Below are positions 32,230-38,880 of a stretch of DNA of 38,880 nucleotides, one piece after another. How positions within the stretch are numbered: the first letter of the stretch is position 1; the number at the start of each line of letters is the position of its first letter. Under the pieces are notes generated by a model. That model searched no databases. It worked only from the letters and a program-made list of their open reading frames with translations, and was not told the DNA's origin. Source of the stretch: an uncultured Prevotellaceae bacterium. GTDB taxonomy: Bacteria; Bacteroidota; Bacteroidia; Bacteroidales; Bacteroidaceae. The stretch is from assembly GCA_902769705.1 (NCBI GenBank), contig CACXPX010000030.1, positions 1 to 38,880 of the forward strand, given 5' to 3'. The translations under genes were made by a program, and so were the position numbers.

Positions 32230-34584
32230 ATGAAACAAAAGAAAACTACGAAGCCACTGATGAGCGAGCTGCTGAAAGACACCCGCAAGTATATTGAACA
32301 GGCAGAGCAGACCGACGTGGAACCTCTGCGCCAATTCCTCTTTAAAGAACCTGAACGCCCTCTCATCGCCATGGGGCATGGCGGTTCCCATTCTTCTGCC
32401 GCATATGCAGCACTCCTCTACGGAACCAACTGCGGACTGGGCAGAGTCATGACCCCTTATCAAGCCAACTCTCTTTCCGACGATACCCTGCGCAACGCTA
32501 AACTGCTCCTCATCAGTAAGTCGCTGAAAAATCAGGATGTGGAATATATCGCCAACAGAATGATTCGTGTAAACCCGGGCTACAGTTGTGCCTTCACCAT
32601 GAAGCACGAAGAGAACGACAATATGAAACGCTTCAAGAAAGCATGTCCCACTGGTCTTGTCAATCGTGCGTTCGACCTCCCCGGTGGATTCATCAGTGTG
32701 AATGGCACCTTCGCGTACTTTTCCTTATTATATAAAGCCTTCACTGGCGATACCGACTTTGCCAGCAAACTAGCCCTCTCAGACAAACTCGAAGACAACT
32801 TCACTTATCGCACCATCGATGGCACCATCCCTCCGCCCTCACTCAGTCAGATTACGCAATTTACCGTCCTATACGGATCGTATGGCGAACCTGTAGCCCA
32901 CAAGATGGAGAGCAATATGACTGAAGCCGGACTGGCCTCATGTGTCATCTCCGACTTTCGCGATGAGTGTCACGGGCGTTATATGGCCCTCTCCAACTTC
33001 ATCAAAAGCGACAAACATCCACAAACCGACTGTGCGCTTGTTGTGCTTGTTACCCCTCGAGAAGAATCCCTCTGCCGCGACATACTCGGTCGCTTGTCTG
33101 GTAGTCTGCCCGTAGTCATCATCCGTACTGATATCGCATCGCCTCTGGGTTCCATCGACCTGCTCTACAAGATGAGTATCTTTACTGCCCACTATGGCGA
33201 ACAAGCTTTAGGTTCCAACCCCAACGACCCTATTAACAAAGGTGGTATTGCAAAAGGTGCCTTACGCGACGAAGCCCATTTCCAAGACGATTTCGAGCTC
33301 TACGGCTCTCTCTCTTTGTCATCTCAGGTACCTGTGTATACAGACCGTTTCACCTCTGATGATTCTATCGGTATCGACATTGCCGGAATACACTTCGGCA
33401 GTATCGAAGCGGCAGCACTGATGGCTCATTTTGACGACAGCCCTGATGCGGTCAAGAATCAGACCATGATTGTTGCCCCCGAGAATGGCTATCTCAACAA
33501 TCCCAGACTTATCGAGAACGACTTCTTGACAGGTCGTTATGGCGCCCCTCCCACCCGTCAGAAAGAGTTCTCTCATGGCAGCAACCAGTGGTATGCTGAG
33601 TGGCTGAAATGGTTACGTGGCGAGTCTGCTGATGTTGCCTTACTCAACAACGCCTACATCAACTGGCTGGGCGGTGTACTCCGTTTCCATCAGGAAACCG
33701 ATGGCCACATCACAGTGGAACGTATTGAGCGGACCATCCCCAAGCGACTCCCACTCACAGGCCTCATAGGTGGCATCTGTGGTGAAGTGCTCGGTTCCAA
33801 ATACGAACAGGAGAAAGACAAACAGAAAGTGAAGAAGTTCGCTGGCAAGAAAGAGATGAAAGTACTCAAGAGCATGAACTACACCGACGACACCATTCTC
33901 TCTATGGCCATTGCCAAGTGGCTCATGGACGATCCGGAACACTGCAAGGACTCACTCATCGACCTCTTCAAGCATTTCGGCAACCGATATCGTGTATACT
34001 CCTTCGGCAAAAAGTTCCAAAAGTGGGTAGCATCATCTGACCGCGCTCCTTATGGTGCCCCGACTAATGGCAGTGCTATGAGAGTTGCCCCAGTTGCTTG
34101 GTATGCTCAGTCGCTTGATGAATGCCTTGCTCTTGCCAAGATTACAGCTGAAGTCACGCACAACTCCGAAGAAGGCATCCGTGGAGCCCAGGCAGTTGCT
34201 GCTACCATCTTCCTCAATAGGACCGGTAAACCGAAGTCCGACATCAAGTCGTATATCGAGCAGACCTTCGGTTATGACCTGAACCGCACCACAGACGAGA
34301 TACGCCCTGGCTATCAGTTCGAGACCGCCTGTGACAAGAGCGTGCCCGAATCCATCATCTGCTTCCTTGAAGCTGATAGTTTCATGGATGCCGCCATCCG
34401 TGCCATCTCCCTTGGTGGTGATACCGACACCATGGCCTGCATAGCTGGCAACATCGCTGCTGCCACCATGCCTGTACCCGAAGACATCGCCGCAGCCTGT
34501 TATGACAAACTCCCCCAGGAGCTTCGCGAGATTCTCGACAGGTGGAATACATATGTTGAAAGCATCGAAAAACACGATAATTGA
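32230..34584 (+). CDS. SIS-like domain protein fused to ADP-ribosylglycohydrolase (DraG/ARH)
   Basis: 784-residue protein. Residues about 30-310 look like a double SIS (sugar isomerase) module: LIAMGHGGSHSSAAYAALLY at the first site and CALVVLVTPREESLCRDI in the second half. Residues about 360-505 are unrecognised. Residues about 508-784 are a complete ADP-ribosylglycohydrolase: GLIGGICGEVLGSKYE, YTDDTILSMAIAKWL (551-555 TDDT metal ligands), GAPTNGSAMRVAP, THNSEEGIRGAQAVA, and SLGGDTDTMACIAGNI (729-734). DraG/ARH enzymes release ADP-ribose from modified residues or from small ADP-ribosyl compounds. A SIS module suggests binding or isomerising of a phosphosugar such as a ribose-phosphate product. 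It has its own promoter and is the rightmost gene of the ADP-ribose island. Confidence 0.87.
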   Translation: MKQKKTTKPLMSELLKDTRKYIEQAEQTDVEPLRQFLFKEPERPLIAMGHGGSHSSAAYAALLYGTNCGLGRVMTPYQANSLSDDTLRNAKLLLISKSLKNQDVEYIANRMIRVNPGYSCAFTMKHEENDNMKRFKKACPTGLVNRAFDLPGGFISVNGTFAYFSLLYKAFTGDTDFASKLALSDKLEDNFTYRTIDGTIPPPSLSQITQFTVLYGSYGEPVAHKMESNMTEAGLASCVISDFRDECHGRYMALSNFIKSDKHPQTDCALVVLVTPREESLCRDILGRLSGSLPVVIIRTDIASPLGSIDLLYKMSIFTAHYGEQALGSNPNDPINKGGIAKGALRDEAHFQDDFELYGSLSLSSQVPVYTDRFTSDDSIGIDIAGIHFGSIEAAALMAHFDDSPDAVKNQTMIVAPENGYLNNPRLIENDFLTGRYGAPPTRQKEFSHGSNQWYAEWLKWLRGESADVALLNNAYINWLGGVLRFHQETDGHITVERIERTIPKRLPLTGLIGGICGEVLGSKYEQEKDKQKVKKFAGKKEMKVLKSMNYTDDTILSMAIAKWLMDDPEHCKDSLIDLFKHFGNRYRVYSFGKKFQKWVASSDRAPYGAPTNGSAMRVAPVAWYAQSLDECLALAKITAEVTHNSEEGIRGAQAVAATIFLNRTGKPKSDIKSYIEQTFGYDLNRTTDEIRPGYQFETACDKSVPESIICFLEADSFMDAAIRAISLGGDTDTMACIAGNIAAATMPVPEDIAAACYDKLPQELREILDRWNTYVESIEKHDN

Positions 34585-34624
34585 TTTTTTATCTTAAATT
34601 CCCCCAACATTTCAAATTAAATCG

Positions 34625-34632
34625 TATATTTG
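34625..34632 (+). promoter_or_regulatory. -7 promoter box of the nuclease-helicase pair
   Basis: TATATTTG, TAnnTTTG consensus, 61 bases before the TTG start of the nuclease frame and 29 bases before an out-of-frame ATG at 34661. Confidence 0.6.
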
Positions 34633-34660
34633 CAATCAGAAAACTAAAATTGGAACACAT

Positions 34661-34774
34661 ATGAACATAATCTCACGCTTGATGTTCAAGTATTGGAAAC
34701 TCAGGGGCTCCTCACTCAGCTTGCCTTGCATGCCGGGATTCATCAGCAAATACCCTCCTATCCAGAACGTTTAA
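34661..34774 (+). other. Short out-of-frame ORF overlapping the nuclease start
   Basis: The first ATG after the promoter opens a 37-codon frame (MNIISRLMFKYWKLRG and on) that overlaps the start of the nuclease frame in another reading frame. It may be a leader frame for coupling, or mark a frameshift at the gene's 5' end. Confidence 0.35.
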
Positions 34775-37308
34775 AAGATTATCATAAAGCCTTATTAACT
34801 TATGACAATGACAATGAAGAAAACATTTTCCACAAAAGCATTGCTATTGACAGTATGAGTGTGGCCAAGACGCTTCTTCGCTGGCGAGATAGCCTTGCGC
34901 TATGTGGATGGAACAGTAAGGTTACGTTGCAGGGATGTAGTCGTCTCAACACTCTTGCCGAGATTGACAGCCTTTTTCATGATGAAGGCATTGCTCCCTT
35001 GCTGACAAAACTTTCCCGTCAAGTCCAGGCAATGGAGTCTGGTGAGATAAAGGTTCCACAGACTTACAAAAACCTTATTATCGAAATACCCTGTTCATTC
35101 GACTTACTTCCCGATTATATCAAGCCGCTGCTATCGTCGCTCAAGAAGATTGGTGTTGAAGTTTGCGAGAATGTTGACGACACTGCTGTCGCACCGAAGA
35201 CTATCACGGAGATACGTTTCTCTCAGCAATGGAAGGCTGAAGCCTGGTTGTCACAACAAGAACCGAATGCTTACAATGTGTGGATAAACACTGATAACAA
35301 GCGACTCGACAACTGGCTCCACATGTCGGGCAACCCTGTCTGTGGTAGCGAGATGACTTCCACCAACCCGCAGATTACTCAGATGTTCCTGTTGGCCATC
35401 CAACTATTCCAGCGTCCTCTTAACGTTAACACTCTCCTTCAGTATCTTTTCCTCTCAGAGTGTCCGCTTAACAAGCAATTACGAAGACGTTTAGCAAAGG
35501 TCATTGCCAACGAGGGTGGTTTTTGCAATGAGAAAGTTCAGAAGTGCATCAACACTTACATTGAGAAAGAGTTTAAGCCTGATGGTGACAAAACACCACA
35601 ACAATTCACCAAGGAACAGCGCGAAGAGAACTATATCACTTATCTTCCTTTCGATTTACGTAATGACGCAAGTGCTTTGCCGTTGGCAGAGGAATCTGAT
35701 GTTATTGACGTCAAGACTCTGTCAAAGTTCCTCTCCGATATCAGCTCTTATGCATCCAGTAAAGCCCTGAAGACAGCTGCCATGCAACCCTATGACACAC
35801 GGATAGCTCAATTGAGGAGTGTTGCCGAGATGACAGACGCTCTATTAACCCAGATAGACACGTTGGTAGAAGGAGAACTTTCCTTCACAAAGCTGAATCA
35901 GTGGGCACAATCGCTATATGAGGATGGAGACTTCGTTCTCTATCACGCTCAGGTAGGCAGCAGGTGTCTCATCAACAGTCCATCAAACATGATTGACAAG
36001 GCAGAGAAGACGATCTGGTGCGACTTCTATGACGACATCTCTACCACACTTTCAACCGATTTCCTCTCTAACAACGAGATAGAACAATTGGAAAAACAAG
36101 GAGTCTTGCTATGGAACAAGCAGCATGAAAGCGACTTTATTCACCTGATGATAGCCCAGCCAATATACAAGACAACGGATGAGTTGACCATCGTCACCTG
36201 TACTCAGCAGGGAGCAACCAAGCTACCCCAACATCCATTGTATATCCAGTTACCATCCAAGCCCCAAGATGTAGATGGCGACGTCCTCTATAATAATATG
36301 TCTACCAAGGAGGTCAAACCTGTCAACAACCATCGCGAAGAGGATAATATAGAGATTCGCTTTGATGCAGAGAAACATCCTGTCAGTTGGCGCAAGGTGG
36401 AGAGCTATTCCGCTTTGGAGAAACTCTTGCAAAACCCGTTTGATTATTTCATGAACTATACCCTTCAGTTTACCGACGTAAGCGAGGCAGACATCAATAT
36501 CTTCCTGACCTATGGAAATGTGGCTCACGAAGTCGTTGAGTCACTCTTTACTGCCGATAGGAACGGTGCTTCTTTGAAAGACTATGTGAATAATCATTAC
36601 GAATACGAACTCCGTAGAGCGCTATCAAAGAAGGGTGCTTTGTTGTTGCTTCCCGAGCATCATCTCGATAGAGAGCGACTACGCTATCGTTTCAGAAGTT
36701 GTGTCAGCAAACTCGCAACTATTATTCAGGAGAATGGTCTGACCGTCATACAATGTGAGCAAAAGGAAGAGCAGGATTTGGACTTTGAAGGTGGCATCAT
36801 CCTTCAGGGTTACATTGATATGCTCCTACGCGACACGGCAGGCAATGATGTTGTCTTCGACCTAAAGTATGTGTCAAAGAAAGATAAGTACGAGTTTGTT
36901 CTTAAGAACAATCGAGCCATTCAGTTGGCTATCTATAAGGCTATGCTGGAGAAACATGTTCCAGCTCCAAAGTCTGTTCGCACAGCCTACTTCATCATGC
37001 CTTATGGAATACTCTTCAGCACCGATGATTTCATTGGTGAGAACTGCCAGCACATTACCCCCAATATTCAGTCAGAACTTATGCCGCAACTTCGAAACGG
37101 TTATGTTGAGAGAGTAAAGGAAATCAATGATGGCAGGATTGAGACTGCTGATAACCAGCCTATTAAAGACATCCTTTATGCGCAGGCAGAGAACGTGTAT
37201 CCGTTAGACGAGAAAGGAAAAAGAATCACTAATGAGTCTGGCAAGCAAGAGAATATCAAAATAAAGGAAGAGAACAAGTATTCCGTGTATAAAAGTTTCA
37301 CTATCTAA
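34693..37308 (+). CDS. RecB-type PD-(D/E)XK nuclease, AddB-like
   Basis: About 871 residues from the TTG at 34693. The N-terminus (LETQGLLTQLALHAGI, then YPERLKDYHKALL and VAKTLLRWRDSLALCGWN) resembles PD-(D/E)XK proteins encoded beside UvrD helicases. The nuclease domain is C-terminal: NPFDYFMNYTL, GNVAHEVVESLF, the catalytic GYIDM, VFDLKYV and QLAIYKAML. The DLK is a D-x-K form of the usual E-x-K, and QxxxY fits RecB nucleases. No in-frame ATG exists after the promoter, and coding-like sequence (LTLDVQV) continues upstream of the TTG, so the start is TTG or the 5' end is altered. The helicase gene follows after 15 bases. Such pairs process DNA ends in repair or defence. Confidence 0.85.
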   Translation: METQGLLTQLALHAGIHQQIPSYPERLKDYHKALLTYDNDNEENIFHKSIAIDSMSVAKTLLRWRDSLALCGWNSKVTLQGCSRLNTLAEIDSLFHDEGIAPLLTKLSRQVQAMESGEIKVPQTYKNLIIEIPCSFDLLPDYIKPLLSSLKKIGVEVCENVDDTAVAPKTITEIRFSQQWKAEAWLSQQEPNAYNVWINTDNKRLDNWLHMSGNPVCGSEMTSTNPQITQMFLLAIQLFQRPLNVNTLLQYLFLSECPLNKQLRRRLAKVIANEGGFCNEKVQKCINTYIEKEFKPDGDKTPQQFTKEQREENYITYLPFDLRNDASALPLAEESDVIDVKTLSKFLSDISSYASSKALKTAAMQPYDTRIAQLRSVAEMTDALLTQIDTLVEGELSFTKLNQWAQSLYEDGDFVLYHAQVGSRCLINSPSNMIDKAEKTIWCDFYDDISTTLSTDFLSNNEIEQLEKQGVLLWNKQHESDFIHLMIAQPIYKTTDELTIVTCTQQGATKLPQHPLYIQLPSKPQDVDGDVLYNNMSTKEVKPVNNHREEDNIEIRFDAEKHPVSWRKVESYSALEKLLQNPFDYFMNYTLQFTDVSEADINIFLTYGNVAHEVVESLFTADRNGASLKDYVNNHYEYELRRALSKKGALLLLPEHHLDRERLRYRFRSCVSKLATIIQENGLTVIQCEQKEEQDLDFEGGIILQGYIDMLLRDTAGNDVVFDLKYVSKKDKYEFVLKNNRAIQLAIYKAMLEKHVPAPKSVRTAYFIMPYGILFSTDDFIGENCQHITPNIQSELMPQLRNGYVERVKEINDGRIETADNQPIKDILYAQAENVYPLDEKGKRITNESGKQENIKIKEENKYSVYKSFTI

Positions 37309-37323
37309 AGACGCAAACGTATT

Positions 37324-38880
37324 ATGACAAAGAAATTCATCAATGCCGGAGCAGGTTCTGGCAAGACATACACAATAACGACGGACGTAGCTAAGATGGT
37401 GAAAGACCACCTGCTTAATCCTGACCAAGTTATCATGACTACCGTGAGAAAGCCAAGAACGAACTGGCAAACCTTGGCTTGCATCGTGAAGCACAGCAGA
37501 TGGAGCACGCACTGATAGGTACTGTTCATTCTGTCGCGAACACCTTCCTCACCAAGTACTGGTACCTTTTGGGCATCATGCCCGATGCCGCCGCTATGGA
37601 AGAGAGTGAGCTACAAATGTATCGCGACCACTCACTCCGTGGGCTTCTCAATAATGACGATCGTGCATTCCTGTATCGTTATACAGAAACCTACAACATC
37701 ATCCATCAAAACGACGGTAAATCTGGTCCCAATTACGAATTCTGGAAAAAGGACCTCTGTCAGGTTCTCGACTACATCCAGTGGTATAGCATCGACGACA
37801 CACAGTTGCAACGCAGCATCGAAACAACCGAGAGTTTCATCAAGTGTTTGGAACCCAGAGAGGACATAACCCTACAGTCGGTATTAACCGATGCCTTTTA
37901 TCAGGAAGTCGACGAATTCTTTGGGCTAAAAGACAAACTTACTGACAACCAGCAAGCGGCTAAAAATTTTTATTACTCCCTTCGCAATATCGAAAAAGTA
38001 ACATCAGATATAGCTGAACTCTTCAAGAAACACAAAAAACAGACTATCACATATCAAAAGGTTAAGTATACTTTAAAAGGAGAAGCCACTGATAAGGTTA
38101 GTGCTTTTATTGAAACTTATGACTCTATTACGGAAGAGTCTGCCGCCGACCAGCGTAAATATGCTGCATTGATTTTCCGTCTCGCCAGCCGTTGGCAAAA
38201 AGAGTATCGTCAATACAAAGACGAGCATCACCTTATCGACTTCAATGATATGGAGGAGATGTTCCTGAAGTTGCTCAATATTGAGGAAGTACAAAAGGAT
38301 ATAAAGTCGCGTTATACACACCTCTTCGTCGATGAGTTCCAGGATTCCAACCCCATGCAAGTGAGCATCTTCCAGAAGCTATCCTCTCTACTGAACACGG
38401 TATATGTAGGCGATAAGAAACAAGCTATCTACGGCTTTCGCGGTTCCGATACGGAACTGACGACAGCTATTGCCGACAGTATTGGTAAAGATAATACAGA
38501 GCATCTGGAACATTCCTATCGTTCAATTGAGCCATTGGTAAACTTTTCAAATACCATCTTCTCTCAGGTCTTCAGTAATTTGACAACCGAAGAGGTAAAA
38601 TTGAAAATGCCTGATGAGAACGGCAACACCACACCTGTAGAAAAACCCCTTCGTTTATGGCCCTACAATGGCGATGAGAAGCTTGCCCTCCAGATTCAGC
38701 AACTGATTCTTAGAGAAGACATCGCCCCAAAACATATTGCTGTGCTGGCTCGTAAGAATGAGAATCTCGACAAGTTAGCCAACGAACTGCGTAAGCTGCA
38801 AGTTCCCGTTTGTCGTGAGTCCAACGATATCAAGGAGTCGCGTGCAGGTCGTCTGATGAAGGCGCTGCTCACATTAGTCA
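37324..38880 (+). pseudogene. UvrD/AddA-like helicase, frameshifted and cut by window end
   Basis: It starts MTKKFINAGAGSGKTYTITT, an intact Walker A. After QVIMTT (about 37443) the frame breaks; the helicase resumes one frame over from about 37446 with EKAKNELANLGLHREAQQ and stays open to 38880. Downstream motifs are intact: IGTVHSVANTFL (Ia/Ib region), LFVDEFQDSNPMQ (Walker B), VYVGDKKQAIYGFRGSD (III) and EHSYRSIEPL (IV). Compared with TTFT-(K/R)KA-NEL of the family, one or four bases are missing. As written the product stops at 37515 after 63 residues. It may be a real mutation, a sequence error or, less likely, recoding. The 3' end is outside the window. Confidence 0.8.

Noticed and set aside
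37441-37455. Programmed -1 frameshift in the helicase gene
   Set aside because: The local G-AGA-AAG is not a good slippery heptamer and no strong downstream structure was evident; loss of one or four bases explains it better.
1-38880. tRNA or rRNA genes
   Set aside because: No rRNA-like or cloverleaf sequence was noticed by eye; a computed scan was not possible.

Overview
The window looks like a chromosome segment from a Prevotella-like member of the Bacteroidota. The evidence is the recurrent TAnnTTTG -7 promoter box in front of most transcription units, exported hemicellulose enzymes (GH43, GH67), a sigma factor whose N-terminus resembles the short Bacteroidota housekeeping sigma, Bacteroidota-type lipoproteins, and a secreted protein ending in the SLNGQR...GIYIKNGKKV type of C-terminal tail. 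No rRNA, tRNA, CRISPR array, transposase or phage structural gene was seen.

Left part (1-8.2 kb): an AraC-family regulator is divergent from a tightly packed operon of seven genes. These encode a YqhD-like Fe-dependent alcohol dehydrogenase, a flavodoxin/cyclophilin-like lipoprotein, a Tat-targeted EFR1-type flavodoxin-ferredoxin, an FMN reductase, an exported alpha/beta hydrolase, an exported amidohydrolase fused to an ABM monooxygenase-like domain, and a flavodoxin lipoprotein. Four of the seven are flavodoxin-fold proteins, which suggests an AraC-controlled flavin/quinone or aldehyde detoxification module. luxS follows. On the minus strand is a Na/Pi cotransporter-PhoU protein that carries a PhoB/OmpR-type winged-helix DNA-binding domain at its C-terminus.

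Middle (10.9-24.8 kb): mostly ordinary metabolism. A DUF3795 protein, a secreted GH43 enzyme, a small membrane protein, two SAM methyltransferases, a ZIP metal transporter, a type-B carboxylesterase, an AMP-forming acyl-CoA ligase, a secreted GH67 alpha-glucuronidase, a PepD-like dipeptidase and a divergent paralogue of the primary sigma factor. GH43, GH67 and perhaps the esterase fit glucuronoarabinoxylan use.

Right part (24.8-34.6 kb): a dense island of genes whose families act on NAD, ADP-ribose, nucleosides or ribose. It holds a nucleoside deoxyribosyltransferase-like protein with a metallophosphoesterase remnant, a PfkB kinase fused to a YqiA-like hydrolase, an ADP-ribosyltransferase-like protein, a NADAR protein, two unknown proteins, a stand-alone DprA-like SLOG protein, a second YqiA-like hydrolase, and a SIS-like protein fused to ADP-ribosylglycohydrolase. 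It is followed by a RecB-type nuclease / UvrD-type helicase pair whose helicase gene is frameshifted and runs off the window. This island is the best candidate here for an undescribed system: ADP-ribose signalling, toxin-antitoxin or anti-phage defence, or nucleoside salvage.

Four long intergenic regions share a degenerate 22-bp-periodic repeat (CTTTGA-N4-GTCA-N8). Two of them also carry tandem short repeats in inverted orientation. These are the most unusual non-coding signals in the window.
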